Shown here piece by piece: positions 50,411-62,757 of a DNA stretch of 64,000 bases. The position numbers and the translations under genes were made by a program. Within the stretch, counting starts at the first letter, position 1; the number at the start of each line of letters is the position of its first letter. The notes beneath the pieces are model-generated. The model worked only from the letters and a program-made list of their open reading frames with translations, was not told the origin of the DNA and did not search any database. Source of the stretch: Straminergon stramineum (taxonomy: Eukaryota; Streptophyta; Bryopsida; Hypnales; Calliergonaceae); assembly GCA_963920665.1 (NCBI GenBank), contig OY987268.1, positions 2,501 to 66,500 of the forward strand, given 5' to 3'.

Positions 50411-51446
50411 CAATGATACTAGCATGTGAGCTTGGAGCCACGAGTATATGAGCTGTGAGTGTGGAGCTTATGAGCCTAGAGCCCCCAAAACCTTTTTTGG
50501 AGAATTTTTTGCCACCCAAATTTTTTCCCATCTTTTTTCTGAAAATAGAGGAAAATTTCCTATTGACAATAAGTATTATGACCTATGACCGTGTCCCCTA
50601 AAACCGTGGATTGTAGAATGAGTCATTTTTTATTCTTTTGAAATTGCTTATTACTATGGGACAAGACCTTTGAAATTTGTTGAAAAGTTTCACCACTTAG
50701 TTCAATGATTAAAATAAAAAATACGCTAGATGGAGTGAGTATTATAGATAGATGTCATTTGGGCAAAACTGAGTTGTGTTGTTTTGACTACCTAATTTGA
50801 ATACATAGGGTTTAGGGGCTTGAATATCCCATAATGATTGGAAGTTTTCATGTGAGCTTGTATAAGTGCACATGTGTAGAATGAATAGACAACCTAAAGG
50901 ATTGGGTGAGATGATGACCACAAGCCATGGTGGATTTGTGGTAGACATTTGATTCAAATCTTTAGATTTTTTACTTTATGTAATTTTGAAATTGATTTTT
51001 TGTGATGATTGAAATTTACTACCAAATGTTGACATCTTAAAAAAAAATTGTAATGAGTGGCCCCCAAAAAGTGGGGAAAGAAAAAAATTAGGAGTAAAGG
51101 AAAACCAGCAAGAAGGTATAATGAAAAAACCCTGGAAGCAAATGTGGAAATGAAGGAAAAAACAATGGAATTAAAAAGACTATGAAGAAGTTTAAAAAAT
51201 GGAAAACACTCAAGAAAAAGGGGAGGAAAAAATTATGTATTCATATATGCCTTATTGAATAGGGATTAGGGTGTATATTTCAATCATTTATATGAACTAA
51301 CTACAAAATAATTGACCAATGAGACATGCTTTTCTATTTCATGAATGCATTAATATTTTCAATTCCATACACTCCAAATCATTTCAATTGTGAAATATGT
51401 GAATGAATCCAATACAAGTGAAATACATGGATAAATGAGTTCATGC

Positions 51447-52563
51447 CTACTCTACAACTGTGATAATTCCTGCTTGAACTAGAAGTAGCTTTAATTTGTT
51501 GAAGCTATAACTTGGTGCATGAATGAATTTGTCCTCGTGGATGTCCATCTTGAAAAAATAGCGATACAAGTAGTGTAGGTGCTTGCAATTTACATATTGT
51601 TGTCGACCTCCAATAGCGGAAATAACCATGTTCACGAAGTTTGGGCATGTGCACGTAGGAAACATACCGATTGTAATGCAATAGACATTTTTGTTATCGT
51701 CTACCCCGGTCTTTAACGACACAATTACACCTAGGCCCGGAAAAGGAAGCAATGTTACTCCAAGGATTTGATGTTACTAGTATTCTCCTACTTGTTCCGA
51801 TGTTTTGTAAACGGTGCATTTCCAATTTGCTACATAATTCGATTGTTTCTAACCATTTAATATGCATCCGAATTTGAAGGTGGTTTTGGGTCATATACAA
51901 CGCTCTTGAAGATCTTGGACATGTTGAAAAGGTGACGTGGCGACAATGTAGGTTGCTTTTGGAGATGAAAGCCTGCATGTTGTAGTAGCAAGGTCTCCTT
52001 TCGACTAAGATTGGTCTCAGTTAGAATTGGCCAAACCTCCAATACCTCTGGCCAATCAATCACCTACTTCCTCGTCATACCTTTCACACATCTTTCAATA
52101 TCATTTGAGCAAAACCAAAAGTCCACCACCACCTCTTGCTTACTCCTGTAATCTTCTTTTCTCCCATGATAAGTGGGAACTGTGCACCCTTTTCATCCCC
52201 TTGTAATTTTTGTAGTGCACTTGATATTTGACCCGTGTTGTTGAACTTGCCATTTTGCGTTTGATTTGTGGATGATCCTCGCTATGTGCCACTTGGACAT
52301 ATCATAGTTACTTTCAAAAGCAACCATAACATGTTGGAAAGGGTTCACTTGAGGCTCTTTTCCTTTGGCCTGCATAGACTCCATAGAAGTCGTTGTGGAC
52401 CGTGTTTGGACATGAAATTGAGAAAAATTGACTTTGTCCGGTCAGTGTGAGTCTCCAGCATCACCAATGGGTATGTCCAACTTCCTCTTTGTGCTTCCAA
52501 AGATTTCTTCTCTTTCCAAATGTAGTACTCGAGTTTCAATGCCCTCAACTCTATGTGAACCAT
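51447..52563 (-). pseudogene. Broken SWIM zinc-finger protein, probably from a Mutator-like transposon
   Basis: The C-terminal part (51752-51447) has CTCPNF...VNCKHLHYLYRYF, the CxC...CxH spacing of a SWIM zinc finger, followed by DKFIHAPSYSFNKLKLLL. Upstream segments on the same strand (52384-51857, two in-frame stops at 52193 and about 52064; then a frameshift to 52563-52345) appear to be the rest of the protein (KWHIARIIHKSNAKWQVQQ, QEVVVDFWFCSNDIERCVKG, WPEVLEVWPIL). SWIM fingers are common in MULE transposases and their relatives; no DDE core is visible. It sits at the centre of the 49-54 kb inverted repeat, in the position of a transposase gene. Confidence 0.65.
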
Positions 52564-52969
52564 TATATTGGTTCACTATTTAAAAATCCAAAAATATAAA
52601 CATTAAGCATGAATTTATAAGTCCGGAAGTGTTAGTATTCCGGATTAAGCCATATCCATCAATTAAGAAATTTTCCGCTAAATAGCAATGGAAACTTCAT
52701 GAGGTTAGGACAAGATGCTAGAAAATGCAATTAGGAGGAAATTAGGGGAAATTCTAGGGAAAAAATGGGGAGTTAAAACTAAAAAGAGGTTAAGCAAGAT
52801 TTGGTAGAGTAACCAAATTAGACTAACGGTAAAATGATGACAAAATAAAAACCAAAAAATCAAAAATGAAAATGAAAACAAAAGACAAGAAGTAGGAAAA
52901 GAAACTAAAAATAAATAAAAAAATAAAAAAATAAAAAATAATAAAAAACACAAAAGAAGTTAGTTAGAC

Positions 52970-54335
52970 TAAAACTATGACTAAAACACTAGTGTAGTCG
53001 GTAAAACACTAAAATAGGATTTTACAGTAAGTTAGAGGGTTTTACAATAATTTAGGGGGTGGAACACTAAAATAGCGCAATTTGCACTAAATTAGCGGAT
53101 TTACAGTAACCTAGCGCGATTTGCACTAATTTGATGCATTTTGCACCAAATTAGCGGATTAACAGTGAATTAGTGTAGGATGAAAGTAATTAGGTTAAAT
53201 TAATCCGTCAGAAGTTGGATATGGGCAAAATTAGGGTTTGGAGCCCTCTCTCTCTCAACTCTCTCAACTTTTGTGTGAACTTGGGATGTTTTTTTTTTTG
53301 AGAGGAGGGTTGTGATTTGTGAACTTTTGAAGCATGAATTGCAAAAGAGTAGGGTAGGGGAAGATTAGGACAATTTGTCGAGTAGGTTTCACCATTTTTT
53401 TTGAAAGGAAATGGGTGAAAAATGAAGGGGTGTGAGGTTAGATGGGAAAGTGCTTGGGAAGGGGGAAAAAATGTAAGTTGAGATTGGAGGGTCAACTTCG
53501 AGGGCTGATTGCGGGAGCGTGGAGAATTGAATGAGGCTGAAATTTCGAGTGATGGAGCGCATTGAAGTTAGCTTTCCAAAAAGCTATGGCTTACCCAATT
53601 CGGAGGCAAAACGTGACTGTGGTGGAAGATTTTGTGCGGGGAGGTTGGCTGCCGCAACAATGGAGGACTGCCGACTTTGGCGGGCAGTAGCGAGAGAACT
53701 ACATGGCAAAATTAGCTGAAATTTTGAGGGCTGGTGCGCCCTAAAGTTGGCTTTCCAAAAAGTCTAAGATCGACCCATTTGGAGCAAGGACAAGAAAATG
53801 GCGGCTTTGTTTGTGGAAGAGGGTCTGTTGCCCCTTGGAGGAGGCAAAATTTGAGGTTTTTTGTGTAATCCTTTACAATTTTAATTGAATCATTGCAATT
53901 TTAATTGCACCTTGCTAAGAAGATGTTGTAAGTGTAATGGTTGTTGAGTGAGAATGGTTGGTGTGATTGCAATTGCATAAATGTGAATCTCAATTTTTAG
54001 GGTTTGGATGAGATGTGATGTGCTGTGATTAGTACTTAGAATCACATTTAGGTCATTTTGAGACCCAATTGGGACATTTGAGGTAGATTTTGGTATATGA
54101 AGTTGCTACAAATCTATTTGAGTGCTTAATTGAATGATAGTAGGTTGTTAGGGGGTGTATTTGGTGATGTGAGATGGGCTGCCCCCTTCATACTTAGAAT
54201 TACTTAGGTCAAAATTCACAAAAAATCTCATTGTTGGAGTCCATTGCTTGGAAGGCAATCTAGGTAGGTGTCTGATACACTCCCCGCTGGCCAACTCTAG
54301 GGGGTTTCTTCACCTTGTTGTGGAAAAGCCTCATA
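52970..54335. repeat. Right arm of the 1.4-kb inverted repeat
   Basis: Pairs with 48960-50410. It includes a run of short motifs, 'TTTGCACTAATTT', 'TTTACAGTAA' and 'GCGGATT', repeated every 25-35 bases at about 52985-53180, resembling protein-binding clusters near transposon ends. Confidence 0.8.
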
Positions 54336-54597
54336 CTCTAGGTAATGTATTAAGCGCCTCAGCTATTTTCTTGGGGTCCTACTTCCCCTTGTAGCTCTCA
54401 ACTTCAACTCCTCCTTTGAAGGACCAAATCTAGATGTGTATTCTCTCAGATATACACGATAGTTAATGATTTGCATCTAGGCACGAATACTCTCATCACA
54501 TAAAGCATCAAACAAATTATTCCTTCAGTTTCCCAACATTTGAAGCCATTTGTTATGGACAGCTTCCAACAAATTACACGAAGGAATGTCTACCATC

Positions 54598-57290
54598 TGT
54601 GAGCTCCAAATTTGTTACTTGGGATTCTTAGTTTTTTTTTTTTCTGCTTTTTCCAGTTTAGTACGTAATTAGGTGTAAAAATCCCCCCAAAGAGCCTAAG
54701 GCCAAAATAGGTTGTAACATACCAAATTAGGTGTTTGGCTTTTTTTAGGGTGTTAGGTCTAGTTATCTCTTAGATGCTCATTTGTACACATGTTAGAACC
54801 ACAAACTGTGGAAGTTACTAGATTTGAGTGTAGTTGCCTAATTATGCCCCAAGATGCTAAGTAGTAGCCAGCTAGCTAGGAATCATGCTGAGAGAAGCCT
54901 TGAGAGATCCCTAGGTAGGTCTCTATTTCCCCATCCTACCATTGAAACCATAGAGCCAATTGTTGGCATTGTCGGAGTTACAATACCAAGATTGGCTTGT
55001 GGAAGAATCCACAAGTCTTCAGTATGGATCTGGGATTTAGAGTATACTAGGGAATTGGAAGTGAAGTCCATTCACCAAGATTTCCTTGTATGCAAAAGAT
55101 TCCCTATTTTCCGCGTATTTAGTGGAGGGTAGGATTTATCCTTCCCAACCCTGCATGTGCAAAGTAAGAACATGAGCTTGCTCAACCATTGTGGTACTCT
55201 CTAAGAGGTCCCACAAAAAGTCTTGGAATTTTTTTGACTTGTAGAAATGTCCTTTCTAGATGGTCAACCGTCGAAACCTACTACGAGAAATTCATGGAAA
55301 TTTTCTAGAGGGCGGTAAAATCTCACTAAAAATTAGGTAAGGTTGTTTTATATTGATAAGGCTCCCCAATATATTTTGTGACATTCCAATAGTGGGAGGT
55401 TCCCAAACCGAAAGATTCCCTCTAAATTTGACGATGTGGCAATGCAGGTGAGGAGTGGACCGACGTCTCAAGAGCATACAGATTTGAAATGAAGTCAATG
55501 AAAGTTCTTTTCTCACACCCTTGGACCTTCCAAATTACCCTGGCCAATCACCTTGCTCAAAAAAGGCAACATTGACTAGCTAGATTTTTAATTCTTATTT
55601 GATGAAGGATGGCATTGGGTTTTGATGGATTTTTTGGGGAAAAAAAAAGGGTGGGAGATTTTTCCTAGATTAAAAATGGCCTTGTGGAGCCAATGGCGCA
55701 ATCCGTTTGCCAATCTGAGTTAAACTCCAAAAGTTAGAAGTGGCTAGTATAGGGATGTAGAAGTCAATACTTAATTAAAACCATAGATCTTGTAAAGATT
55801 AGGGTTAGGAAGTTCCTCTTGTGGGGACAAGGGTCGTGGCTCGTGAGTGGTGGAGAGCTTAGTTGTTAACACCCATGCATAGGAAGAAATCCCAAGGCAA
55901 TCTAGGGTTTGTCAACGCCCTAAGTAGATAAAAATCTTTTAGGAAATCTAGGATTTTAAGGTTCCCATCCATGGGAATGGAGTTCGTGGCTTGTAACTTT
56001 GAGGGGAATGAGGGTGCCCATCCTCCTATAAAAAGGGGGGGCCCTTCTTCTCTCAAATTACCCCCTAGTTTGTATTTGGGTCTGTTAGGTCCACCTTGTT
56101 GAAACTTTTGGCAGTGTTTGTCTTTTTGTTTCTCCTTTTGCTCTCTTTTGGTAGTCTTTTATTCTCTATCCTTCCTTTGCTAGTCTTGCTGCTCTTTTGC
56201 TTTCTTTTGGCTAGTTTGTTGCAAGTTCTAGAGGTCTTCGGGGTTCCTTTTGCACCTTGTTTCATTGTTACTAAGTCTTAGGTTCCTTGAGGTTGTCTTG
56301 TCTTGAGTTAGCTCAAGTCTTGATCTTTTAGTCCTACTAATTTTAGAGAGGGATTTGTACTTTCTATCTAGAGAGTTTTGTCATGTTTTTAGATGTTTTT
56401 GAGGGTCATTTGGTTTATTGTATTAACCCTAGAACCAACCCCACACTGTACTTTGGTGATGCCACTTTGGGAGGCCTCTAGCTTACTTTGATTGCTTACT
56501 AACTTTGCTATACTAACCCTCACCACAAGGTGGTGAGAACGTCCTAGTTCCCCATAGAATACTACCTTTGCCTTATCTTACTCTTATCATCGTGGGTCGC
56601 ATTGGGACGACAAAGCTTTGGACCTGTAGGTCCTTAGAGTCTTAGATTGTGTGTAAAAAGTCTCACCAAATTGTGAAGCCTTGAACCCATAGGCCCTCCA
56701 AGTCTTAGATTTGGTGTTAAACCCAAATCGACTATAGAGCTTTGACCCTATGTGGTGTTCACCTCCAAAGTTTAGTTCCCAAAATATTTGGGAAACAAGT
56801 CAAAGTGTAGTGCCCAAAAATTCGGTCCTAGGTCCTAGCCACCAAGCTTAGGGGTGCTCATTAAATCCTACATTCATTCTTATTAGATCTTCTTATCTGC
56901 GTTAGAAAATTAGGCTTCTAAGGCCATTTTTCACAACAGAAAGTAGGGCTAGCAACCATCCCCCTCCATTTTCTTGTGATATCCCTTCCGCCTCAATAAG
57001 AGTTGACTTGGAACTATAGAGGAAAAAAAATGAAAAAAAAACATCCTTCCGCTCTCAACGGAGTGAGTTTGGAACCTCAAGAGGGAGATAGAAGAAGAGA
57101 GAGAAAAAACCATGTCCCTTTCTAATGCAACAGATTGGGACCTATAGATAAAAAAGATTTCAAACTTGCCATCTTCCCTAAATGGAGTGAGTTTGGACTA
57201 AGAGATTTTAAAAGGAGAAAAAAATAAAAGTGAAAAAAATAGAAGAAGACAAACAGAAAAGAAATGGCAAGGAATTTGTGACCTTATTGG
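54598..57290 (+). mobile_element. Family R, copy C (3'-truncated)
   Basis: Starts TGTGAGCTCCAAATTTGTTA and follows the reverse complement of copy A through the U3 part (54650-55480), the 'AAATGGCCTT..CCAATGG' block (about 55670-55740), the TATA box at 56027, the TTCCCAAAATATTTGGGAA block (about 56780) and a purine-rich stretch (56900-57290) matching the C/T-rich part of copy B. Similarity stops near 57290, so the 3' end is missing or replaced. No clear target duplication. Confidence 0.7.
56027..56036 (+). promoter_or_regulatory. TATA box of family R copy C
   Basis: TATAAAAAGG, 1.43 kb from the TGTGAGC start, followed by a 'CCCTTCTTCTCTCAAATTAC' leader that aligns with copies A and B. Confidence 0.65.
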
Positions 57291-59342
57291 TTGGAGGCCA
57301 CTCAAAAAGTGTCCCCGATCGGGAACGCTAGTAGCTTTCTTGCCTTTTTGTCACTAGCTCAGGGAGGCGCCTCGATGACAACCCAAGAATCAAACCCTTG
57401 TCGCTAACTTGGGAATTGAAGGATTGTTAATACTACAGGTGTTAGGGCCATTGCATTGGCCACAACCGAAGATGTCCATCAGATTGTGGTGGTAGAATAA
57501 GTATCGTTGCCATACCTTGAGTCTAGCGGATTTTTTCTTTTTTCTTTTTTCTAGATTCAAAATTCCAGCATTGAAACAAAATTTATGCTTGATCTAGAAA
57601 ATTAACAAGTTACTTTGTACGTGGAATATGTTAGAATCCATTAAACACAAACTTGAGTAAGTAGTGTTGTCCGCATGCCTTACTACTGAAGCTACAACAA
57701 ATACAACTCTAGAAATATTTGGCAGTTTCATATTTGTTGATTTTATGCTACTACTGAAAATGAGATAACTAGCAAGATTCTACTATCTTGGGAATTTATT
57801 TCTCTTTTATAACTCATAGAGATACTACCTCTTAAGGTATTTATAAAGCCATTATATTAATGGTATCATAGATTTATTAACAAACTAGGGTTGATTCCCT
57901 AAGACTTGACATAATCTGTTTAACTGCTTGAATTGGTGATTAAATTTAACCACCAAACAATCATAGAGAATTATATTGCTATAATCAGGTGTCACAATTA
58001 TATATGATAGCAATACAAGCCTGGATATCCACCTGATTTGGTGGTAATAAGCTATTAAAACTCTGATCTAACTATAATTTAGCTTTAATCAAGTCATAAA
58101 CTCACACATGATACCTGGGTAACAAGGTGTATTAGCTCATTCAATGGGCCCTTGTTTTACACTCAGTTACTGATTGCACTTAGTGATTTTGTACTCTCTG
58201 CACTCTTTGCTTCACATGATATTCACTTCCTGTATTACCAATACTTGTTGGGTGGTCCCAGTTGTGACGATTTGGATTCCCTTCGACTATTGATATGTGT
58301 CACTTTGCTTCTTACTAGCTACCAGCTCTAACGATTTTTGTGTCATTTTTTGGATCCTGTGACTTGAGGACAAAGCACTGTAGCAACTATGACATCTACA
58401 CAATCTACGACAAATAATCAGGTTCTTTTGATTGGATTCCAATCAATTTGGTATAGACTACGGGTTGTATTGGATTAAGTTGTATTTTGTTTCTAAGTTA
58501 TTTTTAAGTGAAAACGATAACAAGTGACATAAGGCTTAAGACACCTCGCATGCACACTAAAATATACTAATTGTTCATTTTGATGTATGGGTGTAGGTGA
58601 GGCCTTTGTCCTCTTAAAAGTACTTGGAAAAAACAAACGTGGATCTTCTTTCCATACTCCTTATTCCTTACTGCCTTTCTTTTTGAAAAAAGGCTTATAT
58701 ATATTGAGATAAAGTTTTTTTATAAAAATCTTATTGTCTTTTCTATGACAAGACATCTATGCATTGAGCCTTCTATAACATAGTCTCTAAAGACAAATGT
58801 ATGCATATTTACTGACACTTGACTAACTGCTATTTTTGGGAGCTAATTGTTGTTCTTTAGTGTTGGAATCCTTCTTAAGGCCCAACAAAAACGCTTTCAA
58901 TCTATATATTCTTATGTATAAATTAGATAGCATTAGCTATGTTGGTTGTTTAAATTCTGTTGCAGTTCAATCGGAAAAAGATAGAATATGAATTGAAAAG
59001 GCTGTTGAATGGATAAGTATAGATCAATCCTCTTATATAAAAAAGAGATGTTCCAAAATTTCTTTTTTTTTAATTTCTTTTTTCTTTTGGCACAGACAAC
59101 AAGGTCCTTATATTCTAAAGAATATGCGCAATAGATCCACCACATTGAGGATGTATTTGGACTGAATCATTTGTTCAAGGAATTGCAACACAGAGTTGCA
59201 GAGGGTGAGCATGTGGCCATGTTCATCCCTCCCCATTGTAATATTGAGGGACCCGTCTTCGCTCGATAAACGTCCCTCCACCAAAATATAATGGCCTCAA
59301 TGAAAAACTCCTTAGTCCTCCACGAGGATGACCAAGGACCGG
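57291..59342. other. AT-rich spacer
   Basis: No supported gene. A near-palindrome, GGTGATTAAATTTAACCACC, lies near 57936. Otherwise no structure stood out. Confidence 0.45.
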
Positions 59343-59635
59343 TGTGAGCCCCCAATTTGTCACCAAGGACTTACTTTTTTCTTTTTTTTTTCGTGTTTTG
59401 TTATATTGCAATCCATTCATTCAATCGGCTAGTGACACCGGATGTAGATTAAGAGATTCTTGCACAATTGTGGTCACCTTAGGCACTTAGTAAAAAGATC
59501 CATTGCTTGGAAGGCATAGTGGACCGTACTTGTCTAAGGTACCCTAAGATAGGATTCACTTAGCAAAAACCTAGAACATGATTGTATTTGCGATTTATCA
59601 AGGGCGAGTGAATTTGCACTTATATAGTATTGAAA
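59343..59635 (+). mobile_element. Family R, copy D (internally deleted)
   Basis: Begins TGTGAGCCCCCAATTTGTCA, like copies A and C. After about 110 bases it jumps to the other end of the family: the block with GGATCTTTTTACTAAG in reverse (59480-59540) and 'TATCAAGGGCGAGTGAATTTG' near 59610-59630. Only about 0.3 kb remains of 3.8 kb. Confidence 0.65.
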
Positions 59636-60524
59636 AGATGGTTAGGGTTTGGCTTATTTGTAGCGTCAAGGAGAAGCTAGATCTAGCCTTCTAGATTAGA
59701 TCTTTTCGGGATTTGGTTTTACCACTAGGCCGATATAACATACACCTCTGTTGGTGAAAGGCCGATTAGTGAAGGGTCGTTATGTTGCCTTGGTATAAAA
59801 GTAGGAGGGGTTGCCTTCACTTGTTATGTTGGGGATGCGTTATTGCAAGTACCTTAGATTAGTGTGTGGACCACGATTGATATCACCTACGAGTGGTCTT
59901 TCCATCCGGGGCTTTAACCCTTCAGATCCAATGTTCAGAGAAAAATTTGGTTCACTTCCTTCCTCTGTGCTCATTTTGGCCAAGTTTTCCTCAATCAAGT
60001 CCTTCATAGTCCTTGGCCACTTATAGATCTAGTAGGTACTTACGGACACACATAGGAGAACATAGTTTATGTCTTGATCTAGTGTTATAGCGAGCGATTG
60101 TGAGATCACCTAATAGTCCCTACCTTTAGCCATCTCAATCTTCTTCCCCCTCCAATCTCCCTCATTCTCATCTCCCCCTCTCATTCTCTTCTTCTTCCTT
60201 CTATCTTCCTTCTAGTCTAAACCAACTCCGATTGGGGCGGATAATAGGATCTTAGTATAGAATAGTTCCGCCATCTTAGCGACCATCTTCATCACTCTAT
60301 CACTGATCTCTACTTTTGCGCCATTATCTTCCTCGTTGCTTCTTCATTAGAGTCACTTCCTTCACTGCACCAAAAGCAGTACCGCAATAGGAGGACCAAA
60401 GCACATGAGGGCGCACCCACTTCATACCTGGTAGTTGAGTCCAAGCACGGACGTATGCCAATTCCGTTCAATGTCACGCCCACGTCTTCATCGACCGGCG
60501 TTGGGACTTGTTCTACGCTAATTT
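59636..60524. other. Spacer without gene
   Basis: Mixed sequence including a C/T-rich run (about 60140-60230). No ORF with recognisable features. Confidence 0.45.
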
Positions 60525-61589
60525 CTCCTAACCTGTAATTCAGAATTAACTTTTGTCTTCAGCCTAGGACCCTAATTGATAGCCTCTTCCTAATCTCCTC
60601 AACTTTCTATCAAATTCTATGTCTAACTATTTTTCATCCAAATTAACCCTAACCTTCATCCAATGATAACTTCCTTGTTTTTGATCCAATTGGGGCGTGC
60701 CTTAGGGTTTGGGAAAGCTATGGACTTCCTCTTCAGGCCTAAATCCTAAGAAGCGACCTAGCCTATAGCCCTAAGGGTCTGACTTAGGGGTGGGCCTCGG
60801 CTAGAATTACTAATTACTAATTAGGGGCATCGAAAAGATTAGGGATGGATTGGCTCATACCTTAGAACTTGAATTGTTGACTGTGCCCACCGGGGGCTCA
60901 CCCTCCTCCGCCATGAATTCCTATGCCGCGATACAACAAACCACCGTTCTATTTTTAAAATAGTTTAACACAAGGGGTTACTCGTTGGCTTCGTCCTATT
61001 TCTTTCCCTCCCTCTTCTTTTTCCTTCTACACTATTCCTCTTACGTACTACGGTAGCCCAACTACCTTCGTTTCTACCTAAGAAGCTAACTATGGACGCA
61101 TCATAATGTCCTACAACGTTGAACTAATTCTTATGTCCTACATCTTATGCTTAATCTTGTAATAATTGCCTATTTTTAATCTAAGGGTTCCAATTCGACT
61201 TGGGGATTCTATTCCTATCTTCTCTACCCTCAATCCCTTCCTTCAAAGGGTCTCTTCTTCTTGTCACTCCCTCATTCTTTTATGAATTCTACTTCTATCT
61301 TGTTTTGTAGGAGATGGGGAATTGGCTTTCCTGCTCTAGTGCTTGGATGGTTGGTGGTGGGCCTTGGTTGTCACTTGTTCATCTTTTTTCTTATTTTCTT
61401 CCCTAGGCCTCTTCCTTTTTTTTTCTTTAGCCTCTTCCTTCAACCCCTAACCCCCCTCCCTTTCCCTAGACAGCCCCTAACTTCCCAAACCTCTTTTTCC
61501 TTAGATAGCTTTTATGCCCCAACCCTCTTTTCTCCTTGCACAACCCTCACTCCCCGAATCCTCCTTCTTACACGACAACTCTTTCTTTG

Positions 61590-61800
61590 ACACCCCCCTT
61601 TAGCTGGCAACTCGCTCTCCTCGAACAGCCCCTTTTCCCTTACTCCCTAACCCCCCTTTATTTGGCAAGTCACTGACCTAGTAGTCCCTATACCCGGATA
61701 GCCCTTACTCCCCAACTCCCCCCCCCCCCCTCTTATCCGGCAACTCTCTGACCTAATAGCCCCTGTACCCGGACAGTCCTTACTCTCATTACTCCTCGAT
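61590..61800. repeat. C-rich degenerate tandem repeat in family R copy B
   Basis: Units of about 70-85 bp with 'GGCAA.TC.CTGACCTA.TAG.CCCT.TACCCGGA.AG.CCTTACTC'. They include a poly-C run at about 61724-61735. Pyrimidine-rich on this strand, purine-rich in the antisense copy C. Confidence 0.7.
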
Positions 61801-61831
61801 CCTCCCTCTCTCTGAACAGGACCTAGTGCTC

Positions 61832-62041
61832 CTTGGGCTGATTGTTGGGACCTCTAATTGTTGGACTCTCCTTTATCTAGAGGCCGGTTCCTCTTAGTGG
61901 TGAGATTTCATACTAAGGGAACAACAACAAAAAGTACTTGGGCTGATTATTGGGACCTCTAATTGTTGGACTCTCCTTTATCTAGAGGCCGGTTCCTCTT
62001 AGTGGTGAGATTTCATACTAAGGGAACAACAACAAAAAGTA
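61832..62041. repeat. 105-bp tandem duplication, almost identical
   Basis: 61832-61936 and 61937-62041 differ at one visible base (TTGTTGGG against TTATTGGG). This is far more similar than the element's other internal repeats, so the duplication is recent. Confidence 0.9.
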
Positions 62042-62748
62042 CCAAGGGGTGCATAAGTTCAACTTTTAGTAGGGTGGGTTGCTATGTACTTGTCCTAGTG
62101 GTGAACTTTTCTTCTTAGTTAAACTCCTACTCCCTAATTTTGGGAACTAAACTTTGTGTGGAACAACCACGGGGGTTTAAGGTCCTCCCGTGGAGTAGTT
62201 TTAATACCCAACTAAGACTTTTGACCCTAAAGGGGTTCAAAGCTTCGCTGTGATGGCAGGACTCACCACCCATCACATTCTCGTGTCTTTCCCTAGGGAA
62301 CACCACATTAGTATTAGGAAATAAAAGGAAAGGACCCTTAACTCCCAAGGATTAGCTATACGGGGTTAGCGCAATGATGGACTCAAATTAAAGGCCCTCC
62401 AAAACGGCATCGCCAATATTTTGGGGGGTTACTCTAGAGTTAATACAACGCAAGACAAAGAGGGTGACTAAGGAACCCCTCAAAGATAAACGTAACACAA
62501 CTTCTAATAACAGGGCAAGGTAAAAAACCTTCAAGCCTCAAGGCTTGGGAGGGTTAGTACTAGACAAAATCAAGGTACAAGGGACCCACAAAGACCTCAC
62601 AAGCTTGAAAAAGAGTAGCAACGGCCAAAAAGTGCCCAAAAAATACTATTGCAAGGTTTATGGCTAAAATGCCAAAAGTTTCAACATAAATTGGACCCAA
62701 TGGATCCAATTACACAAAATGGTGGTGGTGAGAGAGGAAAAGGGGTGA

Positions 62749-62757
62749 CCTTTTATA
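62749..62757 (-). promoter_or_regulatory. TATA box of family R copy B
   Basis: Minus-strand TATAAAAGG in the same context as in copy A (GAG upstream, C-rich leader and CTCTCACCACCACC downstream). Confidence 0.65.

Noticed and set aside
52705..52953. 82-codon minus-strand ORF rich in Phe/Leu/Ser
   Set aside because: It is the translation of an A-rich low-complexity tract (AAAATAAAAA-type) and not a membrane protein gene.
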